In this document: one piece after another, positions 7,997 through 15,468 of the stretch
How positions within the stretch are numbered: the stretch's first letter is position 1
Layout: every line of letters begins with the position of its first letter
From: Peptoclostridium acidaminophilum DSM 3953
GTDB taxonomy: Bacteria; Bacillota; Clostridia; Peptostreptococcales; Peptostreptococcaceae
Length of the DNA: 64,000 nt
Assembly: GCF_000597865.1 (NCBI RefSeq)
Contig: NZ_CP007453.1
Coordinates: forward strand, 62,001-126,000
Reading direction: 5' to 3'
Notes under the pieces: model-generated
Databases searched by the model: none
Told to the model about the DNA's origin: nothing
The model's input: only the letters and a program-made list of their open reading frames with translations
Translations under genes and position numbers: made by a program

Positions 7997-8695
7997 TTAC
8001 ATAAACAGTGTGGCCAAAAGCCCCGCATTGTAAATTATACCAAGCAGCAGCAAAGCCTTTGAGAATTTAAAGTTTTTTGGAGCGTATGGGATAATGCCCT
8101 TGTAGCACCTGCTGTCGGTGGCGCATTTGATGTCGCCCCATCTTCTCATTGTGTTCACAAACAGGAGTCCCGCGATTTTGCCCGTAGTCGATATGCTCTT
8201 TTTAAAAGAGCCAAAGCCGTTTCTTGATTTGGCGGCGAAGGTCATCACGCGGAGCTCGTCTTCAATAAGTATGAGAAATCTCAGCGTGCTCTTTGCTATG
8301 TCGCACAAGTCCTTGAGAGCTCCAAACTTTGAAAGAGAGCAGAGCAAATCGTCCATAGGGGTGTGAAGCGAAAAAAGAAGTATCGAAAGCATGCCTGCAA
8401 CGCTTTTAGCGACAAGGGCGGCAACATAGAGCGGTCCGTAGTCGGCAAGCAGCGCGAGCGATGTCAGGAGAGTGAATATAAGCATCCCCGATGTGAAAGT
8501 AGCAACAATCCTAAGCGGGCTCCTGAAAAAAATGTGCATGGAAAGCGCAGATGCAACGCAGTATGCCGCGGGTGCAGATGCGCCCGAAGAGAATCCAAGT
8601 AGCACGACCGGCAAAAGAAAGAGCGCCGCCTTCTGCAGGGGATTAACGCTCGATATGCTACTTTGGGCTGCAAATGCTATTATCAGCCGGAGCAT
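7997..8695 (-). CDS. cbiQ: Energy-coupling-factor cobalt transporter, transmembrane T component
   Basis: 232-aa CbiQ-family membrane protein of the Cbi cobalt ECF transporter. It has four or five hydrophobic segments and cytoplasmic coupling regions (around FAAKSRNG) that normally dock on the CbiO ATPases. The start overlaps the end of cbiN by 38 nt and has only a weak ribosome site, so a slightly different start is possible. No cbiO follows: the next gene is cbiX. The ATPase must therefore be encoded elsewhere or supplied by a shared ECF module. Confidence 0.85.
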   Translation of the reverse strand: MLRLIIAFAAQSSISSVNPLQKAALFLLPVVLLGFSSGASAPAAYCVASALSMHIFFRSPLRIVATFTSGMLIFTLLTSLALLADYGPLYVAALVAKSVAGMLSILLFSLHTPMDDLLCSLSKFGALKDLCDIAKSTLRFLILIEDELRVMTFAAKSRNGFGSFKKSISTTGKIAGLLFVNTMRRWGDIKCATDSRCYKGIIPYAPKNFKFSKALLLLGIIYNAGLLATLFM

Positions 8696-8957
8696 TCCGT
8701 TTTTTTCCTATGTAGTAGCCTATGATGATGCCGCCTATCGCCGTTTGAAGCGCAAAGAGCGCGCTTTCAATCTCTCCTGACGGCGGAGCCCAGATGCTCT
8801 CGAACCACGGCTCTAAATTCTTGTTGCTGCTCGATAAATATTCCATGGCAATGCCGTCCGCGCCCTCGAGCGGTCCGTTTTCAGCGCCTATAAAAAGGCT
8901 TGCCACGACGATGAATAGTGCGAGCAGTGACAGCATGAGGTAATCTCTACGCTTCAT
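8658..8957 (-). CDS. cbiN: Cobalt transport auxiliary membrane protein CbiN
   Basis: Small 99-aa protein with two transmembrane helices (residues about 6-25 and 70-90) and an extracytoplasmic loop with GADG. This is the CbiN pattern: it assists loading of Co2+ into CbiM. Two ATGs are possible (8963 and 8957); GGCGGGA is better spaced for the second. It overlaps cbiM upstream by about 11 nt and cbiQ downstream by 38 nt, a tightly packed and probably coupled arrangement. Confidence 0.85.
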   Translation of the reverse strand: MKRRDYLMLSLLALFIVVASLFIGAENGPLEGADGIAMEYLSSSNKNLEPWFESIWAPPSGEIESALFALQTAIGGIIIGYYIGKKRNAPADNSICSPK

Positions 8958-9666
8958 ATGCATTCCCGCCTTTCAGTGCTTCAAGCTCAGAAACTGAGTA
9001 TTTTTCGACTATGCCCATCATTATGACGGTGAGTATGCCTTCCACTATTGCCAGGGGTACCTGGGTCAGGGCGAATATTGAGAGAAACTTGACTGCTGCA
9101 GCGGCGATCCCTCCTGCTGGCGATGGGAAGGCAAAGGCGAGCTGCAGCGCTGTAACGCAGTATGTAGCCAGGTTGCCAAGGGAGGAGGCCAAAAAAATGC
9201 CAATCTTACTTTTTCCGGCAAGCCTGTATATACCGTAGGCCACAAGCGGTCCGACTATCCCCATTGAAAAAGTGTTGGCGCCCAGCGTCGTGAGCCCTCC
9301 GTGTGCCAGAAAGAGAGCCTGGAAAAGCAGGACGACTACGCTTATTACGCTCATCACAAACGGTCCGAATATAACGGCTCCAAAGCCGGTTCCGGTAGGA
9401 TGCGAGCAGCTTCCCGTGACTGAAGGCAGCTTGAGCGCAGAGAGCATGAAGCAGTACGCTGCAGCGACGGCTATGAAGAGCTTCATGTCGCCTCCGAGCC
9501 TGGATTTGGCCTTGAGCTGCCGCAGCCCTATCATTACGAAGGGCAACGAAAGCAGAAGGTAAAAGGCGCACCAAACCGGCGGCAGGAAGCCCTCTGCTAT
9601 GTGCATGGCATACGAAAATCTAGGCGCCATCACAAGCACCATTATGCAATACAAGTACCTTGACAA
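8947..9666 (-). CDS. cbiM: Cobalt ECF transporter substrate-binding S component CbiM, TTG start
   Basis: 239-aa membrane protein. A signal-peptide-like N-terminus ends at SYA, immediately followed by MHIAEGFLPP. In CbiM/NikM proteins the N-terminal Met-His of this motif coordinates the metal after processing. About six further hydrophobic segments follow, with conserved GAVIFGPF and LAHGGLTTLGAN blocks. A GTG nine nt upstream lies inside the GGAGGTG site itself, so the TTG at 9666 is preferred. First gene of cbiMNQX, behind a cobalamin riboswitch. Confidence 0.88.
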   Translation of the reverse strand: MSRYLYCIMVLVMAPRFSYAMHIAEGFLPPVWCAFYLLLSLPFVMIGLRQLKAKSRLGGDMKLFIAVAAAYCFMLSALKLPSVTGSCSHPTGTGFGAVIFGPFVMSVISVVVLLFQALFLAHGGLTTLGANTFSMGIVGPLVAYGIYRLAGKSKIGIFLASSLGNLATYCVTALQLAFAFPSPAGGIAAAAVKFLSIFALTQVPLAIVEGILTVIMMGIVEKYSVSELEALKGGNAYEA

Positions 9667-9710
9667 TAAAAACACCTCCTGTAATTTGATTTGCTGTGAG
9701 AAGAGGCATA

Positions 9711-9738
9711 AAAAAACTCCGAAGCATTGTTCGGAGTG
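9711..9738 (-). terminator. Riboswitch expression-platform terminator ahead of cbiM
   Basis: On the minus strand ACTCCGAA/TTCGGAGT is followed by TTTTTTTA, between the aptamer and the cbiM ribosome site. Confidence 0.85.
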
Positions 9739-9848
9739 TAGTTACAAATAGGGCAAAGGCGCAAGAATAGCGCATTAACGCAATGCGGCAAATAAACAAT
9801 ATTTATCGCATTCGCGCAGCCTAAAGCCTCCCTCCGAAGCACAGCATC

Positions 9849-10005
9849 AATGCAAGGCAGGTCTCCTGGCTCGCGCGTCATCCTAATCTTCCCTTCCCGG
9901 CAAGGCCAGTGGGCTGCAAGATTCGTCTTCGCTTACAGTAGCGGGGGCTGCGTTGGTTTCTCACCAAACTTCCCTATTAAGCCTTTTTAAAGGCACCTTA
10001 GCATT
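9849..10005 (-). promoter_or_regulatory. Cobalamin riboswitch upstream of cbiMNQX
   Basis: On the minus strand the P1 arms AATGCTAAGG and CCTTGCATT enclose the aptamer. It contains CCCCCGCTACTGTAAG and the B12 box CCAGGAGACCTGCC. A terminator follows, indicating repression of cobalt uptake by cobalamin. Confidence 0.93.
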
Positions 10006-10034
10006 ATTATAGTTATATTATTGAGTTCCTAATA

Positions 10035-10063
10035 ATTATATTATTAAGCAGCGGAATTTACAA
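10035..10063 (-). promoter_or_regulatory. Promoter for the cbiM riboswitch transcript
   Basis: On the minus strand TTGTAA (10063-10058), a 17-nt spacer and TATAAT (10040-10035), about 30 nt before the aptamer. Confidence 0.7.
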
Positions 10064-10086
10064 CTGAAAAAGGAATTATTCTATGC

Positions 10087-10935
10087 CTAAAGCTGCTTGA
10101 CCCAGATGTTCATGTCCTCGTAGCCGCCGCAAATGTGGCAGTTGTTTATGAGGCGGCCATTGTAGCTGTAATTAAGCCTTGCAAGATTGATGTTGATTCC
10201 GGGGTTGACGGCCCTTGAGAGGCTGTAGAGCGTCTTGAAGCCTTTGGAAATCAGCTCGTCCTCCAGGCTCATTATAAGAAGCGAAAGTATGCCGTTGCCC
10301 CTGTGCTCAGGGAGCGTGGCGCAGTCGGTAATTTCCGCGTTGAGGTTTGGAGCGTCCATGTCGGCTGATGCTATGCCGACTATTTCGCTGTTCTTTTCGG
10401 CGATCTTGAATAGCACATTTTCGCTCATGGTCTGCAACAGATAGCCGGCATCGAACACCGGCGAAGGATAGGTCTCGAATATCCTTTTGAAAATTGAGGT
10501 CATTTGGAGTATGTCGCTGGGATTTGCCGTCCTTATGCGGTATAAAGCATCGCGCTGTGGCTGACTTTTCCGTTTTTCGTCGCAAAGCGAGATTGTTTTG
10601 TCGGCCTCGTCAGACTTTCTGGAAATTGCCCTTTTTTCATCTGTGAAAAAAGACATGCAGTATGAATCTTTGCCGCTGAAAAAACCCTCTATACGGCCTT
10701 CTTCTGTGAAGCCGCAGCTTTTGAAATGCGGCAGGCTATCTGCGCAGCTGTTGCATATGACTTTGCCAAGATTCTTGTATCTGGCGAATCCGATGATTTC
10801 CACGAGGGCTGCTTTGTCAATGCCGCCGGCATCGAATATTTTGAGGCGTTCATTCGCATAGTCGACATACACCTTGATTCCGCATATGGCTGCATAATAG
10901 TTTGTTTTTCCAAGGGTTTGAGTATTAGTCATCAT
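10087..10935 (-). CDS. ablB: Beta-lysine N6-acetyltransferase
   Basis: GNAT-family enzyme that acetylates beta-lysine to N-epsilon-acetyl-beta-lysine, a compatible solute. The roughly 282-aa protein has an N-terminal family-specific half and a C-terminal acetyltransferase fold. The acetyl-CoA loop is ATLPEHRGNGILS. It ends with the NCHICGGYEDMNIWVK block typical of AblB. Start: MAMM contains three candidates; the GAGGT site suits the ATG at 10935 (or 10932) better than 10941. It overlaps the end of the aminomutase gene, forming the known ablA-ablB pair. Confidence 0.85.
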   Translation of the reverse strand: MMTNTQTLGKTNYYAAICGIKVYVDYANERLKIFDAGGIDKAALVEIIGFARYKNLGKVICNSCADSLPHFKSCGFTEEGRIEGFFSGKDSYCMSFFTDEKRAISRKSDEADKTISLCDEKRKSQPQRDALYRIRTANPSDILQMTSIFKRIFETYPSPVFDAGYLLQTMSENVLFKIAEKNSEIVGIASADMDAPNLNAEITDCATLPEHRGNGILSLLIMSLEDELISKGFKTLYSLSRAVNPGININLARLNYSYNGRLINNCHICGGYEDMNIWVKQL

Positions 10936-12199
10936 AGCCATACCTCATTTGCATTCTGACGTTACTTCTAGGTATAAGGCATGTGCGCTCATCCTTTAGT
11001 ATTTTTTCAAGGCCCCTGCTCTCATTTGTCGCGTATTTGCTGCATAGTCCGCAATTTTTGCAGGTGTGAGACTTATCGTGGGGCTCTGTATATGAGCAGA
11101 TAACTCCCTCGAAATTTCTTAGTATGATTTTTTCGTTTGACTGGGAAATCATATAGGTCGGACCTACAGGAATCTTGCCTCCGCCGCCTGGTGCGTCAAC
11201 TACAAACGTTGGCACTGCAAATCCCGAAGTGTGGCCCCTGAGGAGCTCTATTATCTCTATGCCTGTCGCAACGCTTGTCCTGAAATGCTCGATGCCTTCG
11301 GAAAGGTCGCACTGGTAGAGGTAGTAGGGTCTTATTCTGTTCTTGACCAGGTCCTGCACAAGGCGCTTCATGATATATGGGCAGTCGTTGATATCCTTTA
11401 GAAGGACTGACTGGTTTCCAAGAGGGATACCGGCATTGGCCAGCATATGGCATGCGGTCTGGGATTCTGGAGTAAGCTCCTTCGGATGGTTGAAGTGCGT
11501 GTTTATCCAAACAGGATGGTATTTTTTCAGCATGTCGCAAAGCTCCTGAGTTATACGCTGAGGCATTACAACTGGAGTTCTTGTTCCGATTCTGATGACT
11601 TCAACGTGGGGGATTTCTCTTAGTTTTTTGAGGATGTACTCAAGGTGGCTGTCCGATATGCACAGAGCGTCGCCTCCTGAAAGGAGTACGTCCCTTACGA
11701 TTTCATTTTCTTTTATATACTCAATGGCTTTGTTTATATTCTCTATTGGAAGCTCGCTGTCGCATTGGCCTGCAAATCTTCTTCGTGTGCAGTGCCTGCA
11801 GTACATTGAGCACTGATCTGTAATAAGCATAAGGACCCTGTCTGGGTATCTGTGAGTCAGACCCGGAACCGGTGAATCGGCAGATTCGTGCAGAGGGTCG
11901 GAGCTGTCACATGATGATATGTTCATCTCGTGAGCTGTAGGTATGGCCTGGCGCCTTATAGGGCAGTCGGAATCCTGCGGATCCATGTTCATTGCGTAGT
12001 AAGGCGTTATAGCCATTCTGAGCTTTTCAAGGCTGCCGGCTATGCCTTTTTTTTCCTGTTCCGTCAGGCTCACTACCTGCTCGAGCTCCTCGATTGTAGT
12101 AATCCTGTTGGCAAATTGCCATTTCCAGTCGTTCCACTGCTCCTTGCTTGCGTTTTTCCATAGACTTATGTCCTTGTAATCTCTTTTCAAATTAATCAT
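10925..12199 (-). CDS. kamA: Lysine 2,3-aminomutase (radical SAM, PLP)
   Basis: Converts L-lysine to L-beta-lysine. The 424-aa protein has the radical-SAM cluster motif CSMYCRHC (Cys130, 134, 137) and the PLP lysine in PGGGGK (Lys342). The substrate-pocket aspartates are retained at Asp298 (YQCDLS) and Asp335 (FVVDAPG). By comparison with the Clostridium subterminale enzyme these bind the lysine side-chain amine. In glutamate 2,3-aminomutases they are changed, so lysine is the likely substrate. A C-terminal Cys cluster (CKNCGLC) is present. The ATG at 12199 directly follows GAGGAG, an unusually tight spacing, but agrees with homologue starts. Pairing with ablB and the c-di-AMP riboswitch points to osmolyte synthesis rather than lysine fermentation. 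Confidence 0.9.
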   Translation of the reverse strand: MINLKRDYKDISLWKNASKEQWNDWKWQFANRITTIEELEQVVSLTEQEKKGIAGSLEKLRMAITPYYAMNMDPQDSDCPIRRQAIPTAHEMNISSCDSSDPLHESADSPVPGLTHRYPDRVLMLITDQCSMYCRHCTRRRFAGQCDSELPIENINKAIEYIKENEIVRDVLLSGGDALCISDSHLEYILKKLREIPHVEVIRIGTRTPVVMPQRITQELCDMLKKYHPVWINTHFNHPKELTPESQTACHMLANAGIPLGNQSVLLKDINDCPYIMKRLVQDLVKNRIRPYYLYQCDLSEGIEHFRTSVATGIEIIELLRGHTSGFAVPTFVVDAPGGGGKIPVGPTYMISQSNEKIILRNFEGVICSYTEPHDKSHTCKNCGLCSKYATNESRGLEKILKDERTCLIPRSNVRMQMRYGYDD

Positions 12200-12263
12200 C
12201 TCCTCATTATTGTCTGTTTTACATCAGCTCTCCTTTGAAAGTGTATTTTGTTTTGACGCTTTT

Positions 12264-12294
12264 AACAAAAAAGGCCGCAGAAAAGACTGCGGCC
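12264..12294 (-). terminator. Terminator between c-di-AMP riboswitch and kamA
   Basis: On the minus strand GGCCGCAG, an eight-nt loop region and CTGCGGCC are followed by TTTTTTGTT. It is placed as the expression platform of the riboswitch. Confidence 0.9.
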
Positions 12295-12325
12295 ATGCAA
12301 AAATTGCACATCACTTTCTCTTCCT

Positions 12326-12442
12326 AATGCTTGCGAAATTAGCTGACGGATTCGGATTGAAAGAGCTAACCCTACCGAAGACTACCTCCGGATTCACCCC
12401 AATTTATTGGTTCTCCCGCTCCCTGTTCAGGGATTCAGCATA
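12326..12442 (-). promoter_or_regulatory. c-di-AMP riboswitch (ydaO-yuaA type) controlling kamA-ablB
   Basis: On the minus strand the conserved ydaO blocks occur in order: GAGCGGGAGAACCAAT, TTGGGGTGAATCC, GGTAGGGTTAGCTCTT, then CAATCCGAATCCGTCAGCTAA and TCGCAAGCATT. The last pairs with TATGCT at the 5' end. Known role of the class: binding c-di-AMP promotes termination and lowers expression of osmolyte and K+ uptake or cell-wall genes. Here it precedes a strong terminator and the N-acetyl-beta-lysine genes. Confidence 0.93.
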
Positions 12443-12489
12443 TAATGCTAATCAAGTTGTAATAATTCATAACCCACTTTATGGTATTA

Positions 12490-12518
12490 ATGATATCAGA
12501 AAAATAATATTATGTAAA
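12490..12518 (-). promoter_or_regulatory. Promoter for kamA-ablB
   Basis: On the minus strand TTTACA (12518-12513), a 17-nt spacer and TATCAT (12495-12490), about 50 nt upstream of the aptamer. Confidence 0.65.
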
Positions 12519-12703
12519 CATTTTGCAGGGAATTAGAATCATAGGTGCTCTTACAAAGCCCAATATTTCAACGATGTTTCGGAATGAAGTTTTTTTAGAT
12601 TAAAAAAACGCGGCAAAGTAACATTGGTTACCACTACAAAGATTGATTGCCCATATAATAAAGTCATAAGGAACACAAAATAAAAAAACGGAGGTAATTC
12701 AAA

Positions 12704-12898
12704 ATGAAAATAACTAAGGATATGACAATAGGTGAGCTTGTAAGAGATTTTCCAGAGGCTATAAAGGTGCTTTTCGATTTTGGAATGGGATGCGTAGGAT
12801 GCCCTTCGGCACAGGTTGAGACTATTGAAGAGGCTTGCGGCGTGCACGGACTCAATATGGATGAGCTGCTTTCAGCACTTAACGCTAGCGTAGAGTAG
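12704..12898 (+). CDS. DUF1858 small protein
   Basis: 64-aa protein matching the DUF1858 pattern: ITKDMTIGELVRDFPE, then FGMGCVGCPSAQVETIEEAC, then GLNMDELLSALN. The CVGC pair is the family hallmark. It is often found alone or fused to hemerythrin-type or hybrid-cluster proteins in anaerobes; the exact function is unproven. Strong GGAGGT site. First of three tightly spaced genes ending in a hemerythrin, which suggests a redox or nitric-oxide/oxygen-related role (inference). Confidence 0.85.
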   Translation: MKITKDMTIGELVRDFPEAIKVLFDFGMGCVGCPSAQVETIEEACGVHGLNMDELLSALNASVE

Positions 12899-12909
12899 GA
12901 GGAGATAGA

Positions 12910-13536
12910 ATGAGCGCATTTCTAGGGAAGATACACTACTGGCTTTTCAACAAGATACAGCTGCACGAGGAGCTTGCAGGGGAGTTGCTTAAGGCTGCAG
13001 CTGATAAGGGTTTTGATGCGGGCGGGCTTAGGCTACAAGGCTATGAAAGATACGGGAATCCGGTGCAGGGAGCACTCGAGGATGCAATAAACCACGCCAA
13101 TATACACGGCTGGCTCCAGGAGAGGATTCACAGCGTAGAGGGCAGAATAGCCTTTACTGTGACAGAGCTCCTAAAAAGGGGCGCTTTGAATATGGAAGAC
13201 ATGGCGCAGATTTTCAGCAATAGCGGAAGTGATTCGGCAAAGGATCTTGACATAAGTGGCGCTTCGCCTCAGGATATGCACAGAACTGTATTCGACTTCA
13301 TGCTCGAGGGCATGCCGTGCGATAGGGTGAGCGAGACTCTAAGCAGCACCGAAGACGAGTTTTTATGGAGAGCCTCAAGATGTCTCCACAGCGACTTTTG
13401 GGAGCAAGCCGGCGGAGATGTTGCCAACTACCATATCCTGCGGGATGCATGGATAAAGGGCTTTGTAGAGGAGAGCGGCAGCGGCCTTGCCTACTCGAGG
13501 ACAGGAGATGGCATAAGCGCCATCATAAGGGGGTAA
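12910..13536 (+). CDS. Uncharacterised 208-aa cytosolic protein
   Basis: I do not recognise a family. The protein is soluble and mostly helical in character, with no signal peptide or membrane segment. Visible features are His/Trp-rich stretches (KIHYWLFNKIQLHEELAG near the start, and NHANIHGWLQERIHS near residues 58-72) and a C-terminal TGDGISAIIRG. It starts 11 nt after the DUF1858 gene behind GGAGGAG and ends 4 nt before the hemerythrin gene, so the three form one transcript. The conserved-looking His and Glu residues would allow a metal-binding role, but this is a guess. Confidence 0.6.
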   Translation: MSAFLGKIHYWLFNKIQLHEELAGELLKAAADKGFDAGGLRLQGYERYGNPVQGALEDAINHANIHGWLQERIHSVEGRIAFTVTELLKRGALNMEDMAQIFSNSGSDSAKDLDISGASPQDMHRTVFDFMLEGMPCDRVSETLSSTEDEFLWRASRCLHSDFWEQAGGDVANYHILRDAWIKGFVEESGSGLAYSRTGDGISAIIRG

Positions 13537-13540
13537 GCAA

Positions 13541-14095
13541 ATGGACGGGATAAAGCTTATGGTAGATGAGCATGTGTACATCAAGAGGATGCTGCTTGTG
13601 CTCAGAAAGGCGAGCTACGCGGTTATGCAGGGTGCTCAGATTGACTACGATGATTTTGGCAAAATGATAGATTTTGTAAGAGGCTACGCCGACAGGCACC
13701 ACCACGGCAAAGAGGAGAAGCTGCTTTTCAACCGCATGGTGGACGAGATAGGCGGCGCGGCTGAAAAGCTGGTCAAGTCGGGAATGCTTGTCGAGCACGA
13801 CCTGGGAAGGCTGCATATGAATGAGCTCGAGGCTGCGCTCGAGAGGGTGAAGGCTGGAGACGATGAGTCAAAGCTGGATGTAATAGCAAACGCAGTTTCG
13901 TACACTCATCTGCTTCACAGGCACATAGACAAGGAGGACGCCGTAGTATATCCATTTGCCCAGAGGCAGCTTTCGTCAGACACTCTTGAAACTATTAACA
14001 GCGAGTGCGAGAGCTTCGAGAAGCAGATGGAGTCCGAGGGAGTTCAAGGCAGGTACATCGCTTTGCTCAAGGAAATGGAAGGCAAATACCTGTAA
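13541..14095 (+). CDS. Hemerythrin-like (HHE cation-binding) protein
   Basis: 184-aa four-helix HHE-type protein. Candidate di-iron ligands are His11 (DEHVYIK), the DRHHHGKEE cluster near residues 50-57, LVEHDLGRLH near 85-94, and HLLHRHIDKEDAVVYPFA near 124-141. Such proteins bind a non-haem di-iron centre and in anaerobes are linked to O2/NO sensing, repair or detoxification. It is the last gene of a three-gene unit with DUF1858, ended by a strong bidirectional terminator. Confidence 0.88.
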   Translation: MDGIKLMVDEHVYIKRMLLVLRKASYAVMQGAQIDYDDFGKMIDFVRGYADRHHHGKEEKLLFNRMVDEIGGAAEKLVKSGMLVEHDLGRLHMNELEAALERVKAGDDESKLDVIANAVSYTHLLHRHIDKEDAVVYPFAQRQLSSDTLETINSECESFEKQMESEGVQGRYIALLKEMEGKYL

Positions 14096-14126
14096 ATTCC
14101 TATGAAAATATAGAGGGAAAAGTAGT

Positions 14127-14168
14127 GAAGCACAAAAACCTGGCTGAAATGCCAGGTTTTTGTGCTTC
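14127..14168. terminator. Bidirectional terminator between hemerythrin and Mrp genes
   Basis: GAAGCACAAAAACCTGG and its exact complement flank an eight-nt loop. A/T tracts sit within the stem on both strands, and the neighbouring genes are convergent. Confidence 0.88.
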
Positions 14169-14205
14169 TATGCTTTATGGATTAAGTCGAGATTTAAGGT
14201 TTTAT

Positions 14206-15438
14206 TTATTGTCCGCATTCATCGCCATGATCATGATTGTGGTTGCATACAGATCCTGTTGATTTAAGAGCTCCGCTTAGATACTGCTCAGCAGCCGATT
14301 GGACAGGTCCGCTGGCTCCTACTATCACTTCTATGCCCTTTTCATTGAATATATCTACAGCACCGCCGCCCATGCCGCCTGATATGATTACGTTAACGCC
14401 CATATCATTAAGGAAGTTTGGAAGGAATCCAGGCTTGTGGCCAGGGTTTGCAACTGATTCGCTGCTTACTATCTTGTCGCCTACTGCCTCGAAAATATGG
14501 AAGCTCTCACAGTGTCCGAAATGACCAGTAACTACTCCTTTTTCACCTGCTACAGCAATTTTCACTTTGTTTCCTCCTTCGGATTTAATATCATTATCAT
14601 TCTCCGCTATATCTTTTTCCAGAATCTCGGCAACGCTATCAAACCAGTCGCCGCTGAAAAGCTCTATAAGGCCTCCGTCGCATGCAGCCGCAAGTCTTGG
14701 ATCTATAGGAAGCTTCGCGAGTATGTCCAAGTTGTATTCAGCAGCAATGTTTTCAATGTTGCTGTCCCCAAATATCTTGTATTCCTTGTCGCAGTCAGGG
14801 CACTTGAAGGATGACATGTTTTCAACGATTCCTACTATTGGAACGTTCATCATCTGCGCCATTTTGACTGCTTTTGCTACTATCATGGAAACAAGCTCCT
14901 GAGGAGATGTGACAATTATAATTCCATCAACCTTTACAGACTGAAATACTGTAAGAGGAACATCGCCTGTGCCCGGAGGCATGTCTATGAACATGAAGTC
15001 CACGTTGTTCCATATGACGTCTGTCCAGAACTGTTTTACAGTATTGGCTATTATAGGTCCTCTCCATACAACTGGATCAGTGTCATTCTCGAGAAGAAGA
15101 TTTACCGACATTATATCTATTCCCGTAGCGCTTTTTATAGGGAACAGGCCAAGCTCGTTTGCCATGGCTTTTTTCTTTATTCCGAAAGCCTTAGGTATGG
15201 AAGGTCCTGTTATGTCTGCATCGAGTATGGCGCTGCTGTGGCCTCTTCTTTGCATTGTAACAGCGAGCAGTGATGTGACAAGCGATTTGCCCACGCCGCC
15301 CTTTCCACTGACTATCCCTATTACTTTCTTGATGCTGCTGAGCTCATGAGGCTGCTCGGTGAAATCAGTCTGTTTCTCTGTTCTGTCAGCGCAGTCCTGG
15401 CTGCAGCTGCTGCAGCTTTGGTTACAAGTTTCGCTCAT
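14206..15438 (-). CDS. Mrp/NBP35-type P-loop ATPase fused to a NifX/NafY-like domain
   Basis: 410-aa fusion. Residues 1-30 are Cys-rich (CNQSCSSCSQDC). Residues about 35-285 are an Mrp Fe-S carrier ATPase with deviant Walker A GKGGVGKS and a CxxC (FKCPDCDKE). Residues about 295-395 are a dinitrogenase Fe-Mo cofactor-type domain (FGHCESFHIF, GGMGGGAV). The tail is rich in His and Cys (NHNHDHGDECG). The same fusion occurs in the ORP ('orange protein') cluster of Desulfovibrio, whose NifX-like member binds a heterometal Mo-Cu sulfide cluster. Last gene of the minus-strand operon that starts with DUF134. Confidence 0.85.
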   Translation of the reverse strand: MSETCNQSCSSCSQDCADRTEKQTDFTEQPHELSSIKKVIGIVSGKGGVGKSLVTSLLAVTMQRRGHSSAILDADITGPSIPKAFGIKKKAMANELGLFPIKSATGIDIMSVNLLLENDTDPVVWRGPIIANTVKQFWTDVIWNNVDFMFIDMPPGTGDVPLTVFQSVKVDGIIIVTSPQELVSMIVAKAVKMAQMMNVPIVGIVENMSSFKCPDCDKEYKIFGDSNIENIAAEYNLDILAKLPIDPRLAAACDGGLIELFSGDWFDSVAEILEKDIAENDNDIKSEGGNKVKIAVAGEKGVVTGHFGHCESFHIFEAVGDKIVSSESVANPGHKPGFLPNFLNDMGVNVIISGGMGGGAVDIFNEKGIEVIVGASGPVQSAAEQYLSGALKSTGSVCNHNHDHGDECGQ

Positions 15439-15468
15439 GTGGATTCTCCTTTATAATGTTTTGATTTG

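Noticed and set aside
12210-12536. 108-aa plus-strand open frame
   Set aside because: It runs antisense through the c-di-AMP riboswitch, its terminator and the kamA promoter, and the translation resembles no protein.
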